Assembly (NCBI GenBank): GCA_009781515.1
Contig: WQXY01000014.1
Span: 1-58,830, forward strand
Origin: Oscillospiraceae bacterium
GTDB taxonomy: Bacteria; Bacillota; Clostridia; Oscillospirales; Oscillospiraceae
DNA: 58,830 nt
Reading direction: 5' to 3'
In this document: positions 17,801 to 26,135 of the stretch, piece after piece
Position numbering within the stretch: the first letter of the stretch is position 1
Layout of the letters: the number at the start of each line of letters is the position of its first letter
Translations under genes and position numbers: made by a program
Notes under the pieces: model-generated
What the model saw: only the letters and a program-made list of their open reading frames with translations
Databases searched by the model: none
What the model was told of the DNA's origin: nothing

Positions 17801-18323
17801 CGGGACGCTCCTGTGCAATTTGGCTCAGTGCCGGGCTGCCTGCAAGCCGTATCATGCTGTATTGACGCTCGGCAATAGTATCGGTCATAAAAAAGTATTT
17901 TTCTCTTTCCGGCGTCGGCATTATTGTGCCCGAAAAATCGATTGCTCCTGAAAGTAAGCCTTCCATAAGTTCCTCGAACAAAACCAGCTCAAGCTTGAAC
18001 GGGATGCCGAAAAAGTCCGTCAAAAAACGGCAGAGCAAATCGGCATATCCGCCCATTTCGCCGTTTTCTTTAATAAATGACTCCGTCATTAAGGTCATAC
18101 CATATATAAAAGGTGTATTTGCCCGCTCCCTTTGCAGTGCTTCAATGCTTGCGATTTCGTCTGCCGTTATATCTTGCACATCGCGAAACGAAGAAGGAGT
18201 GCCACCTACCTGATTTGCGTCAGAGCCGTCATGCTCATTTGCACAACCCGATATAAGCGTAAGCATCATCAGCAACACAAACACTAAACAAAAACTTCTT
18301 TTTACTTTTATACCTATTGTCAT
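14850..18323 (-). CDS. BvgS-like hybrid sensor histidine kinase with two periplasmic-binding domains
   Basis: This 1157-residue phosphorelay protein senses a small ligand outside the cell. After a lipoprotein-like signal (LISGC, Cys27) come two type-2 solute-binding (SBP_bac_3) domains, about residues 75-290 and 310-535. A membrane helix (VLTVLAIILLIVIFI) sits near 560. The kinase core has the H-box FLANMSHEIRSPMNSIIGFAE, then N, G1 and G2 boxes (GLGLTITKN). A receiver domain follows (ILVCEDN...DLIFMDIHMPVMDG) and a C-terminal Hpt domain with LAHRLVHTLKSNAGQIG. All phosphotransfer residues are present. It is divergent from the FtsX-type exporter at 18495, which it may control. A lipobox on a membrane kinase is unusual; the cysteine may simply lie in the first membrane helix. 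Confidence 0.93.
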   Translation of the reverse strand: MTIGIKVKRSFCLVFVLLMMLTLISGCANEHDGSDANQVGGTPSSFRDVQDITADEIASIEALQRERANTPFIYGMTLMTESFIKENGEMGGYADLLCRFLTDFFGIPFKLELVLFEELMEGLLSGAIDFSGTIMPTPEREKYFFMTDTIAERQYSMIRLAGSPALSQIAQERPVRYAFVAGTPHEAAVSKVIDPSSYEPVWINDSLEVHELLINGYADAYVTVHTTEALFMDYDDLIIEDFTPLIFNPVSIATANEQLEPIISVIKKAQQSGALMPHLSYLYDKGYQDFRLHKMSVWLTDEEEAYINDNPVIPIAAFNSNYPLSFFHPRHSEWQGVYFDLLDEVAKLTGLQFNVVHNEFTQWPAMQEMLIKGEIFIVPELTWTKEREGLFLWSETKILDDYFALVSRADYPDITVNDIQHLTVGVARGTTFTAMFERWFPNHRNTVEYEGIDLAFAALREGEVDMVMTTQRRLMHLTHLQELVGYKANLIFSQPIESRFGYNVEHEHLRSIIDKALTLSDTSGIADAWMRKTYDYRAKLAESEAEAQQPWLISSGVLTVLAIILLIVIFIRNSNEEKRLEKLVIERTAEARSASKAKSRFLANMSHEIRSPMNSIIGFAELAQDAENPQRTQNYLRNIQSSAEWLLSIINDILDISKIEADKLELEHIAFDLSDVFETCRSTIAPLIEEKGIALYCHAEPSVGKKLLGDPNRLRQALINLLSNAIKFTNVGTVSLGASIKEHTENTVTVGFEIKDTGIGMNPEQVRRIFDSFTQGDDSIARKFGGTGLGLTITKNIIELMNSRLIVESTVGVGSKFSFDIIFDTIADDDIVMSEQEMFVNDFERPNFKGEILVCEDNRLNQQVICDHLERVGIKNVVANNGYESVSIIKGRLLRKEKMFDLIFMDIHMPVMDGLEAVSEIKKLGVETPIIALTANIMSDDLESYENSGMPDCLGKPFSSQELWRCLAKYLPVVGYSAIDKQQQIIIDENTLKVLQVYFVKNNQTTFADVKKAIADDDAKLAHRLVHTLKSNAGQIGEKTLQTTAAGVEDMLSGGAIAVTDEQLELLEEELTKVLDKLTPMLSAVETKAKPGSIDTDKALEILDKLEPLLASHSTECMEMLDEVLMIEGAQELVRQIEDINYKAAMDELTKLRDTLS

Positions 18324-18438
18324 AATTATTTTCCTATGCTAATAAATTTTAAGTTTTTTTATTGTGTAATAATAACATAACTTCACATATATGTTCAAGA
18401 GTGGTTGCTGATATGTTGCAAATATGTAAGGTATCGGA

Positions 18439-18467
18439 TTGAAATTTTATGCGGCATATGGTATAAT
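18439..18467 (+). promoter_or_regulatory. Strong sigma-A promoter of the FtsX exporter operon
   Basis: TTGAAA (18439-18444), 17-bp spacer ending TGG, TATAAT (18462-18467). The extended -10 makes this the best promoter match in the region. The start codon lies 28 bases downstream of the -10. Confidence 0.85.
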
Positions 18468-18494
18468 ATGTATGATAGGAATGAATAATTAACC

Positions 18495-20540
18495 ATGAAT
18501 AAATACATTTTTAAGCATTTTAAGCGCTCTGTTGTGTCCAATATTCTTTTTTGCCTGCTGCTCACAATGGCAGGTGCTTTGCTTTGCATATCCTCGGGGC
18601 TGTGGTTTTCGGCTCATGACGCCCTGCAAAATCTTGATGATACGATTACAACGATTGCAATGCCGGACTACTTTCATATAACACGCTATGCGGCAAGTAA
18701 AATGCAAAACCCACGTGACATGCGTGATACAATCAGAGAAACTGTATATAAATCCGATTTGCTGCAAATGGACCAAAGACGTATTTTCGGTGCTTATGCA
18801 GACGGTATACGACCCGTTCCGCTTAGGGCATCAGGCTATGGTTTAGACCCGCTCATTTTGCAACATTCCTCACACTCGCTTGCCGCGTTTGTCGTCACCT
18901 TTGAAAAAGAAGACACAATGCACGCCATTCACTCTTCCTATTCAGAAGACCTCGGAGAATACGACCCTTACATTTTTACATATCATGCGGGAGCTTTTAC
19001 TGTCGAAGAAGCTTTGTTTCTTCATCAGGACTATCAGCAGCCCCGATATATTCACATCAGCTATCATAATAACCCCGACGGCTCGGCTCCTTTTGAACTC
19101 GGTAAAAAATATGTTGTAATCGGCACTTATACTCCGTCGGGCGGCTTTGGCGGAGGCTTTAGTCATTTGAGTATTGAAGCTCCGAATGTGCCATTGGTTC
19201 CGCTCGTTGTTGATGTTGTCACCACACATGAGGAGTATAGGAAATATTTCAATAACTTGCATTGGAGTTATACCCCGCCGGAGTACAATTTCCCCGAATT
19301 TCCCGAAAAACCCATTGAAGTAAGAGATTATGTTTATGAGCGTGATTTTGTGCCCGAGATAGACGGGGATTACGGATTTTTTGAGTTTGACGGCAATGTA
19401 GAGGAGCTTATGGCTTCCGAAAAAATGGCATGGATGAATGACGCTCTTAAAACCGCAGATGTCACGGCGCGCAGCTTTCAGGTGCTGACAACAAATGAAG
19501 CACTTAGTCTTTTTCGCTTAAATCAGCGCGGAAGCCTCTTTGACGAGGGCAGAACCTTCACCGCCCGTGAGCAAAAAAACGGCGCAAGGGTTTGCCTTGT
19601 AAGCCGCAGCTTTGCCGACCATAACGGGCTGTCTGTCGGAGATACTGTGCCGCTTAGGTTATATGAAATCACTCTTACCGAGCATGTTGTTTCGTACTAC
19701 CCGTCCGAGGAAGCAGGTGCGGTCACGCAATCCATTTTTGTACCAAGTCCGTTTAATCTTGAAAAAGAGGTCACAGACCCTATCCCATATACCATAGTCG
19801 GCATAATGAATATCATGCCGACAGATGTCACCGACTATGCAATATCGCGTAGTATGGTTATAATCCCCGACAGGTCATTTGACGGAGTTTTTGGCGGAGC
19901 TGACGCATCGGAGTCGGAAGCTATGTTTATACCGCTGCTCCATGATGCAGTTATCGTTCCAAACGGGCAAATTGACGAAACCCGCGAGCTGATAAACAGT
20001 ATCGCAGACGGGTACGGGTATTTTTTCCGCTTTTATGACCAAGGGTACAACTCAATAAAAATTGCACTTTCAAATCTGCGCTTTGGTTTGTCATGGATTT
20101 TGGGTCTTGCCGCAGCGGTCTGGTTTGCGGTAGTCTTCCTGTATTCATTTTTCTACACGGCACGCAAGCGTAAGGAAGCGAGCATACTCAACGCAATCGG
20201 GGTCAATCAAAAGAGCAGGTTTAGGTGGGTTTTTGTGCAGGGCACGCTGCCGATTTTGATTTCTCTGTGTTTTTCGCTTGCTATTTCTTTACCTTTATAT
20301 GAATACATCATTGACGCCGCCGCAAATGCCACAAAAGCATTTACGGACGCATTTCGCAATCTGACACTGAGCAATGCCGCCGACCTCGGTATCCGCCGCA
20401 GTGTTCCGCTGAGCACCTCCCCCATTGCAATGGTGATTACCGCACTTTTTGGCACGCTGCTGCTTCTTGCCGTGACATGGTTTATGTCGGTACGTGCGGC
20501 ACGGTTTAGTTCCCTCAGTGCAGGAAAGGGGGAAGATTGA
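18495..20540 (+). CDS. FtsX-type ABC transporter permease
   Basis: The 681-residue permease has the MacB/FtsX layout: one N-terminal membrane helix (about residues 14-36), a very large outside domain up to about residue 530, and three C-terminal helices (near 535-560, 585-610 and 640-665). Such permeases move or sense peptides, lipids or antibiotics at the outer face of the membrane and do not import. The stop overlaps the start of the next permease (TGATG), so the two probably form a heterodimer driven by the ATPase at 21996. The weak AGGA upstream of ATG 18495 is about 13 bases away. Its divergence from the sensor kinase gene suggests regulated expression. Confidence 0.88.
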   Translation: MNKYIFKHFKRSVVSNILFCLLLTMAGALLCISSGLWFSAHDALQNLDDTITTIAMPDYFHITRYAASKMQNPRDMRDTIRETVYKSDLLQMDQRRIFGAYADGIRPVPLRASGYGLDPLILQHSSHSLAAFVVTFEKEDTMHAIHSSYSEDLGEYDPYIFTYHAGAFTVEEALFLHQDYQQPRYIHISYHNNPDGSAPFELGKKYVVIGTYTPSGGFGGGFSHLSIEAPNVPLVPLVVDVVTTHEEYRKYFNNLHWSYTPPEYNFPEFPEKPIEVRDYVYERDFVPEIDGDYGFFEFDGNVEELMASEKMAWMNDALKTADVTARSFQVLTTNEALSLFRLNQRGSLFDEGRTFTAREQKNGARVCLVSRSFADHNGLSVGDTVPLRLYEITLTEHVVSYYPSEEAGAVTQSIFVPSPFNLEKEVTDPIPYTIVGIMNIMPTDVTDYAISRSMVIIPDRSFDGVFGGADASESEAMFIPLLHDAVIVPNGQIDETRELINSIADGYGYFFRFYDQGYNSIKIALSNLRFGLSWILGLAAAVWFAVVFLYSFFYTARKRKEASILNAIGVNQKSRFRWVFVQGTLPILISLCFSLAISLPLYEYIIDAAANATKAFTDAFRNLTLSNAADLGIRRSVPLSTSPIAMVITALFGTLLLLAVTWFMSVRAARFSSLSAGKGED

Positions 20541-21991
20541 TGCTGTTTGTTATCTCATATTTTATGAAAAGAGCGGTACGTGAGAGGATAAAAAGCCTTG
20601 CAGTTCCGATACTTGCTTTTACTCTTATTGTTCTGATTAACACACTCGGAGGAATTAAAGAGTGGCTTGATGCCGAGTTTGAAAACACCATGGATAATCA
20701 TGTTATCATTGCCGAAGTCAGCGACCTGACAGGTGATAAAACGGACAATCTGAATATCAGCCAAAATGCCTTGGAGCTATTTACAAACCCAACCGCGGCT
20801 TTATCTCTTTATGATTTTACAAGTGATTTGATACTGAAACGAAGCTTTGATGTTATACTTTCTGACAGTCAAAAAGAAACAGTTGTAACAGCAATTACCG
20901 GCATCGTTGCCGATGACAGACTTGCCCCCGAAACCGGAGCGACTGTCAGTTTTTCGGGCGGATATGATGATAGTATTTTCCAAACCGACAAACCTGTAGC
21001 TGTGGTCAGCGAGGATGTACTCGCTGCCGCCACGGACGGCACGCTCCGCATTACTATTACGGAGAAGCTGCCCGATGTGAGTGAATTCTATTTCGACCCG
21101 GATATTGAGCAGGATTATCTTGAAATGTATAATATTGAAATAAGGCAAGACAGCGACGGTGAGTGGCTTCTTGTTGTTGAGGGCGATAACAACACCTCTA
21201 CAATCGCTTATTTAACACCAATTGTGCAAAGTAATGTGGTCCCGTGGTATGATTATCATGACGACGGCTTTGTCACCGTTGCGTGGTATTTGCCCATTCA
21301 TATGGGTTGGGAAGCTTATTGGGTTCGTCTTGCCGGTCAAGTGACAGATGGCGGATATGTGACAATTGAAAAAGAACTTGAGATAGTCGGCACAGTGACA
21401 GGCTTGGGCGATGGAGTAATTTTCAGTCCTTTTTGGGCGATAAACTCGTTTGTGGAAGAATTTGAAGACATTCCTTTTTATACCGACAGGCTGTCTATGA
21501 CAGTGGCGGATAACCGCGAGCTTTCAGCCTTTAAGATACAAGCCGCACGAAGCTTTGCAAGGGTACGACCCATTCACACCACTATACCGCTTGCAATGAC
21601 GGTTTATGACTCGTCTTTTTACGAAGCCGTCGAGCCGCTTTTGCAAAATATTATCCTCGTTGACATTGCAATTCCCGTTGTTTATGTTATCTCTGTATGC
21701 ATAGGGTTTTTAGCGAGCACGCTGCTCACACGGGCTCGACGGTCCGAGTTTGCAGTCATGCGCAGCGTCGGTATCCACAGGCGGGATATTTTCACGGGTA
21801 TTCTCAGCGAGCAGTTTATATTGAGCCTGATTGGCGCGGCAGTCGGCTCCGGTTTAACAATAATTGTTTTCGGGTCAATATCAATTATACGCCCTGCGAT
21901 ACTGCTCGGCTGCTATGTGCTTGGAACGGTTTTTGCGGGCATTAAAGTGTCGGGGACAAATGTGCTTGAAGTAATGAAAGAAAAGGAGTGA
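20540..21991 (+). CDS. FtsX-type ABC transporter permease, second subunit
   Basis: The 483-residue permease is a smaller partner of the one upstream. A membrane helix lies at about residues 15-37, an outside domain runs to about residue 365, and three helices end the protein; between the first two of them lies TRARRSEFAVMRSVGIHRRD, the coupling motif typical of FtsX domains. I start it at ATG 20540, which overlaps the upstream stop and has GGAAAGGGGG upstream, instead of the TTG three bases earlier. The ATPase gene follows four bases after the stop. Confidence 0.88.
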   Translation: MLFVISYFMKRAVRERIKSLAVPILAFTLIVLINTLGGIKEWLDAEFENTMDNHVIIAEVSDLTGDKTDNLNISQNALELFTNPTAALSLYDFTSDLILKRSFDVILSDSQKETVVTAITGIVADDRLAPETGATVSFSGGYDDSIFQTDKPVAVVSEDVLAAATDGTLRITITEKLPDVSEFYFDPDIEQDYLEMYNIEIRQDSDGEWLLVVEGDNNTSTIAYLTPIVQSNVVPWYDYHDDGFVTVAWYLPIHMGWEAYWVRLAGQVTDGGYVTIEKELEIVGTVTGLGDGVIFSPFWAINSFVEEFEDIPFYTDRLSMTVADNRELSAFKIQAARSFARVRPIHTTIPLAMTVYDSSFYEAVEPLLQNIILVDIAIPVVYVISVCIGFLASTLLTRARRSEFAVMRSVGIHRRDIFTGILSEQFILSLIGAAVGSGLTIIVFGSISIIRPAILLGCYVLGTVFAGIKVSGTNVLEVMKEKE

Positions 21992-21995
21992 TTTC

Positions 21996-22661
21996 GTGGA
22001 TAAATTAACCTTAAACGATGTCAGCTACACATACAAAAGTAAGTATCAGACGGTGAGCGCCTTAGCGGGCATCAGCTACTCGTTTGAACCGGGCAAGTTT
22101 TACGCCGTGGTAGGAAAAAGCGGCAGCGGTAAAACAACCTTACTCTCTCTTATCGCAGGGCTTGACCTGCCGATGTCGGGGACGGTGGCTTTCGGCGAAA
22201 TGGAAACGGATAAGATTGACCGTGATAAGCTCCGCTTGGAGCATGTTTCCGTCATATATCAAAGCTTAAATCTCTTTCCGCTTCTGACGGCAATAGAAAA
22301 TGTGATGTTTCCTATGGAATACCGCGGCATTTCTAAAAAAGAAGCAGAGGAAACCGCCATAAAAAGGCTTGAGAGTGTCGGAATAGACAGCGAAAAACAC
22401 CACCGCCTGCCGTCAATGCTATCGGGCGGCGAGCAGCAGCGCGTGGCTATCGCAAGAGCGCTTGCGGCAAAAACAGAGATAATTCTTGCAGACGAACCAA
22501 CGGGTAATCTTGACAGTGAAAACAGTGCCAACATTGTGGAGCTTTTGAAAAACCTTGCACATTCGGAAAATGTATGTGTTATTGTCGTGACGCATGACCC
22601 CGATGTTGCGCAGTCTGCCGATTTGGTGATTGAGCTGCTCGACGGAAAGATTAAAAGTTAG
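21996..22661 (+). CDS. ABC transporter ATPase (LolD/MacB type)
   Basis: This 221-residue ATPase energises the two FtsX permeases just upstream. Walker A is VGKSGSGKTT, the signature is MLSGGEQQRVAIARAL, Walker B is IILADEPTGNLDSENS and the H-loop is VVTHDPDVAQSAD. The combination ADEPTGNLDS is characteristic of the LolD/MacB/SalX branch. It starts with GTG after a good AAAGGAG seven bases upstream. No outer-membrane or adaptor partner is present, as expected in a Gram-positive-type envelope. Confidence 0.93.
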   Translation: MDKLTLNDVSYTYKSKYQTVSALAGISYSFEPGKFYAVVGKSGSGKTTLLSLIAGLDLPMSGTVAFGEMETDKIDRDKLRLEHVSVIYQSLNLFPLLTAIENVMFPMEYRGISKKEAEETAIKRLESVGIDSEKHHRLPSMLSGGEQQRVAIARALAAKTEIILADEPTGNLDSENSANIVELLKNLAHSENVCVIVVTHDPDVAQSADLVIELLDGKIKS

Positions 22662-22680
22662 CCTGTAACTTAAAAGTTTG

Positions 22681-22689
22681 TGGTATAAT
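22681..22689 (+). promoter_or_regulatory. Extended -10 promoter of the aldolase gene, possibly leaderless
   Basis: TGGTATAAT with no convincing -35. The ATG at 22696 lies six bases past the -10, just where transcription should begin, and no Shine-Dalgarno is present. Confidence 0.55.
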
Positions 22690-22695
22690 TGTTAT

Positions 22696-23598
22696 ATGAG
22701 TTTAGATTGCTTAGTTGAAATGTCAAACAGATACGGAGCAGACGAGCAGTATGTGCTGCTCGGCGGCGGGAACACTTCGTACAAGGACGGAAATGTCATG
22801 TATGTTAAGGGTTCGGGTACGCCGCTTGCGACCATTGCCGCCGACGAATTTGTGGCAATGGATTTGCAGCTGTTGCGCGATACTCTATCGTTTGAGTACC
22901 CTGCCGAGATGAGCGCGGCTGAGATTGAAGCTAAGTCCTTTGATTTAATTATGGATGCAAGGCTTTCGGGGCAGGAAGCCAAGCGTCCGAGCGTGGAGTC
23001 TATTTTGCACGCTTTGTTTCCGTATAAGTACGTCTTGCATGTGCATCCCACTTTGGTAAACGGACTGACATGCAGCGTCAATGGCGAGCAGGAAATGCAG
23101 CGTTTGTTTGGCGAGGCATCGCACTACCCTGCCGTATGGGTGTTGTCAAAGCCACCGGGGCCGGGTTTGGCACGGGAGTTGGCAGAGGTGCTGACTGTGA
23201 CAGGGGGACGCAATCCCTGCGAGGGGGAGGGGTTTGTCACAGATTTTCCGAAGCTTGCTTTCCTCCAAAATCATGGTATCTTCATTGCTGCCGACAGCGT
23301 CGGTGAAATTGACGACATCATGGCATATGTCATGGACAAGCTGACGGCTTGTGTGACGGAGTTTCCCGATTTTACAGATGTTCCTCCTGATGTGGATACT
23401 CTTGAGCTGATGAATAACCCTCTGACGCCCGAGCAGGCTTTGTATTTTCTCGGCAGCTTTAGAAGCCGTGAAAAAGATGTACAGACGCTAATCTTAAACG
23501 CCTGCAAAATAGCTGTTTATGCAAAGTCTTTTGGCGGAGCAAATCCCCTCGGTGAAGATGTAGTAAAAACTATGTTGGAGTTCAATCCGTATAAGTAG
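22696..23598 (+). CDS. Class II aldolase/adducin family protein
   Basis: The 300-residue protein belongs to the zinc-dependent class II aldolase superfamily (fuculose/rhamnulose-phosphate aldolase type). Key pieces are LLGGGNTSYKDGNVMYVKGSG (in two adjoining parts, phosphate site), the zinc pair in VLHVHPTLVNGL and the third zinc histidine in FLQNHGIFIAADS. An additional C-terminal part of about 80 residues is longer than in short-chain members. Substrate cannot be told from sequence. I take ATG 22696 as the start; the reading frame extends upstream only through the promoter. It is a single gene that converges on the SCIFF maturase gene, five bases away. Confidence 0.85.
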   Translation: MSLDCLVEMSNRYGADEQYVLLGGGNTSYKDGNVMYVKGSGTPLATIAADEFVAMDLQLLRDTLSFEYPAEMSAAEIEAKSFDLIMDARLSGQEAKRPSVESILHALFPYKYVLHVHPTLVNGLTCSVNGEQEMQRLFGEASHYPAVWVLSKPPGPGLARELAEVLTVTGGRNPCEGEGFVTDFPKLAFLQNHGIFIAADSVGEIDDIMAYVMDKLTACVTEFPDFTDVPPDVDTLELMNNPLTPEQALYFLGSFRSREKDVQTLILNACKIAVYAKSFGGANPLGEDVVKTMLEFNPYK

Positions 23599-23602
23599 GA
23601 AA

Positions 23603-24994
23603 CTACACAACTTGGAGCATGATTGCGTTTTCGATGCGGCGTTTGAAAAGCTCGCAGCCTATCTCATAAATACCGTTTATGCTGCCTGATGCATAATATG
23701 CATTTGCCGCACAGCCTCCGCTGCAGTAAAATCTTGCCCAACACTCCCTGCACTCGCTGCGTGAATAAATACTCACGGCAGCAAATTCGTCGCGTTGTTT
23801 ATTATTTACAGCACCGCTGTGAACATTTCCCAGTAAAAACCGCTTGTCGCCGACAAATTGGTGGCATGGGTACAAATCACCCGCAGGGGTCACTGCCATG
23901 TAATCTACACCGACACCGCAGCCTGCTATCCGCTTATGTATGCACGGGCCGTCCGTGATGTCTAAAGTGTAATGGTAAAAATTAAAGCCCCTGCCAAGCA
24001 GCTTGCGTCTTTGCATTTCTATCGCAAGCATATCATACTGCCGATACAGCTCGGGCAGGTCGTTTTTTGTAAAGCCGAGCGGGTCATCTTTTTTTGTGAC
24101 TGCAGGCTCTAACGATAGCTCTGTAAAGCCAAGGTCTGCAAGGTGCAGGATATCATTTGTAAAGTCCATGTTTTCGCGTGTGAAAGTGCCTCTGATGTAA
24201 TAGCCCTTGTAACGCCTCGCTTCAACGAGTTTTTTTATCTTAGGCAGCACCTCATCGTAGCTGCTTGCTTTGCCTGTTATTTTTCGCATGGCATCGTGAG
24301 TTTCCGGACGTCCGTCAAGGCTGAGCACCACATTGTGAAACTCTTTGTTTGCAAAGCTGATGACTTCATCATCTATGAGCAGTCCGTTTGTTGTGAGGGT
24401 GAAGCGGATTTTTTTATCGAGCTTTTTTTCAACCTCACGGGCATATGCGACAATTTCTTTAACAACCTGCAGGTTGAGCAGCGGCTCACCGCCAAAAAAG
24501 TCAATATCAAGATTTCTCTTAGTTCCGGAGCTTCTTATCAGAAAATCAACCGCTTTTTTTCCTGTTTCAAAACTCATGAGTTTTGTATCGTTTGAATTTT
24601 CACCGTCATTGTATTCGCCTTGCCCTGCAAAGCAATAGGCACATGTCATGTTGCACACATGCGATACGTTAAGGCAAACGGCGGTGAGTGGTGCCTGCTC
24701 CTTGTGCGGGCGAACACAGTTCGCCCCTACAGAGATATTATAATCATCTGCAGTAAAGAGTTTGCCGCGGTTTCGGAGCATTTCTATGTCAATGATAATT
24801 GCCCGAATATCACTTTCCGTGACATTCGGGTGCAGCTCTAATATACGCTTTATCAGCACCTGAGGCTCTTTGCCGTCGAGAACAAGCTCATACAAGCGTA
24901 CGACGTCATAGGTGACAGCATCGACACTATGTATCGAACCACTCGCAACGTCAAGTATAATATTGTGCCCGCAGTGCTTGTAGCAGTGTATCAT
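23603..24994 (-). CDS. scfB: SCIFF peptide radical SAM maturase
   Basis: This 463-residue radical SAM enzyme forms a thioether bond in the SCIFF peptide encoded directly upstream. The N-terminal part resembles the RRE-like leader-binding domain. The radical SAM cluster cysteines are C114, C118 and C121 (HVCNMTCAYCF). The C-terminal SPASM region has CGVGVDYMAVTPAGDLYPCHQ, then CRECWARFYCSGGCAANAYY for auxiliary clusters. The ATG abuts the scfA stop (TAAATG), so translation is coupled. Oddly, residues about 89-97 are encoded by a palindromic repeat (24705-24731) inserted in frame between the leader-binding and catalytic parts, so this linker differs from relatives. Confidence 0.93.
   Translation of the reverse strand: MIHCYKHCGHNIILDVASGSIHSVDAVTYDVVRLYELVLDGKEPQVLIKRILELHPNVTESDIRAIIIDIEMLRNRGKLFTADDYNISVGANCVRPHKEQAPLTAVCLNVSHVCNMTCAYCFAGQGEYNDGENSNDTKLMSFETGKKAVDFLIRSSGTKRNLDIDFFGGEPLLNLQVVKEIVAYAREVEKKLDKKIRFTLTTNGLLIDDEVISFANKEFHNVVLSLDGRPETHDAMRKITGKASSYDEVLPKIKKLVEARRYKGYYIRGTFTRENMDFTNDILHLADLGFTELSLEPAVTKKDDPLGFTKNDLPELYRQYDMLAIEMQRRKLLGRGFNFYHYTLDITDGPCIHKRIAGCGVGVDYMAVTPAGDLYPCHQFVGDKRFLLGNVHSGAVNNKQRDEFAAVSIYSRSECRECWARFYCSGGCAANAYYASGSINGIYEIGCELFKRRIENAIMLQVV
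24705..24731. repeat. Palindromic repeat inserted in frame within scfB
   Basis: The core GGGCGAACACAGTTCGCCCC (24708-24727) is an inverted repeat, flanked by TGC and TACA. It resembles the GTAGGGGCGAAC...GTTCGCCCG repeats I know as dispersed intergenic elements of many anaerobes. Here it codes for GANCVRPHK in the maturase. Confidence 0.7.
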
Positions 24995-25147
24995 TTATTC
25001 GTGCGTGTCGGGGTTTTCACATTTTTGATTGGCAACGCCGCATGAGGTTTTACATGCCGACTGACATGAGGTTTGGCACTCGCCGCAGCCTCCGTCTTTT
25101 AAGCTTTGCCTTAAATCGCGTGTCTCAAGTGTTTTAATTGTATGCAT
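24995..25147 (-). CDS. scfA: SCIFF ribosomal peptide precursor (six cysteines)
   Basis: This 50-residue peptide is the SCIFF precursor, a near-universal ribosomal natural product of Clostridia. It starts MHTIKTLETRDLRQSLKDGG and then carries six cysteines at 21, 24, 28, 32, 36 and 43 (CGECQTSCQSACKTSCG...C), the defining six-in-45 pattern. The maturase makes at least one cysteine-to-threonine thioether, and T27 and T34 are candidates. AGGAG lies eight bases before the ATG. The stop codon touches the maturase start. Biological role of SCIFF is unknown. Confidence 0.96.
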   Translation of the reverse strand: MHTIKTLETRDLRQSLKDGGCGECQTSCQSACKTSCGVANQKCENPDTHE

Positions 25148-25178
25148 GGTTTTCTCTCCTATGATGTATTATTTATAT

Positions 25179-25214
25179 CTGGATTGCCACGCCACTGTGT
25201 GGCTCGCAATGACG
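25179..25214. repeat. Dispersed palindromic repeat, copy 5
   Basis: CTGGATTGCCACGCCACTGT continuing GTGGCTCGCAATGACG; same orientation as copy 1. It fills the space between scfA and cysK. Confidence 0.85.
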
Positions 25215-25220
25215 ATAAAG

Positions 25221-26117
25221 TCAACTTAACTTGAATAAGTCCGTGCTCAAATATTTTTCGCCGCGGTCGGCAAAAAGCGTTACGATAAAGCCGCTGTCTA
25301 TGGACTTTGCTACCTCAGCGGCAGCTATCATTGCTGCTCCCGAGCTCATTCCTACAAAAATACCCTCGCGGACAACTATCTGCCGCACCATTTCGTAAGC
25401 CGCCTGCGTATCAATCATAATGCTGCCGTCGATTTGCGAAACGTCGTACAGCTCGGGGACAATGGCTTCGTCCATGTTTTTTAAGCCTTGTATGTAATGT
25501 CCTTTTTCGGGATGTGCTTCGATGATTTTTACGGCAGGGTTTAATTCCTTAAGCTTTAAGCCGATGCCCATGATTGTTCCCGATGTGCCGAGTGCGGAAA
25601 CTATATGTGTGAGCTTGCCGTCTGTTTGCTCCCAGATTTCCTGTGCGGTGGTGCTATAGTGGGCGATTTTGTTATATTCGTTAGAAAACTGGTTCGGGTT
25701 AAAGTACTTGCCCGGATTTTCCGCTATCAGCTCACGGCATTTAATAATCGCTCCGTCAGTGCCAAGCTCGGCATCAGTGAGTATTATCTCTGCGCCAAAC
25801 GCACGTATCATCTTTTGCCGTTCAATACTGACTGCAGAGCTCATTACAACTTGCACTGCGTAGCCTTTGACCGCTCCTATCATAGCAAGGGCTATGCCTG
25901 TGTTGCCCGATGTCGGCTCAATGATAACCATGTCTTTTGTAAGTGCTCCGGTGCTTTCCGCCTGCTCAATCATTTTTACGGCAATGCGGTCTTTTATGCT
26001 GCCTGTCGGGTTGAAGCCCTCAAGCTTTGCATATATCTGCACGTTGGGGTTCGGGTTTAAGTGATTTATTTTAACAAGCGGCGTATTGCCGATTGCGTCT
26101 AATATGCTGCTGTACAT
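25221..26117 (-). CDS. cysK: Cysteine synthase (O-acetylserine sulfhydrylase)
   Basis: This 298-residue PLP enzyme makes cysteine from O-acetylserine and sulfide. The PLP lysine is K42 in PTGSIKDRIAVKM. The substrate loop TSGNTGIALAMIG and the phosphate-binding GTSGTIMGIG are intact, as is MSSGAAMIAA near the C-terminus. It is about ten residues shorter than typical CysK, at the C-terminal end. GAAAGG lies upstream of the ATG. No serine acetyltransferase gene is nearby. The adjacent SCIFF peptide is cysteine-rich, but a functional link is only a guess. Confidence 0.93.
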   Translation of the reverse strand: MYSSILDAIGNTPLVKINHLNPNPNVQIYAKLEGFNPTGSIKDRIAVKMIEQAESTGALTKDMVIIEPTSGNTGIALAMIGAVKGYAVQVVMSSAVSIERQKMIRAFGAEIILTDAELGTDGAIIKCRELIAENPGKYFNPNQFSNEYNKIAHYSTTAQEIWEQTDGKLTHIVSALGTSGTIMGIGLKLKELNPAVKIIEAHPEKGHYIQGLKNMDEAIVPELYDVSQIDGSIMIDTQAAYEMVRQIVVREGIFVGMSSGAAMIAAAEVAKSIDSGFIVTLFADRGEKYLSTDLFKLS

Positions 26118-26135
26118 TTTTGTTTACCTTTCTTT

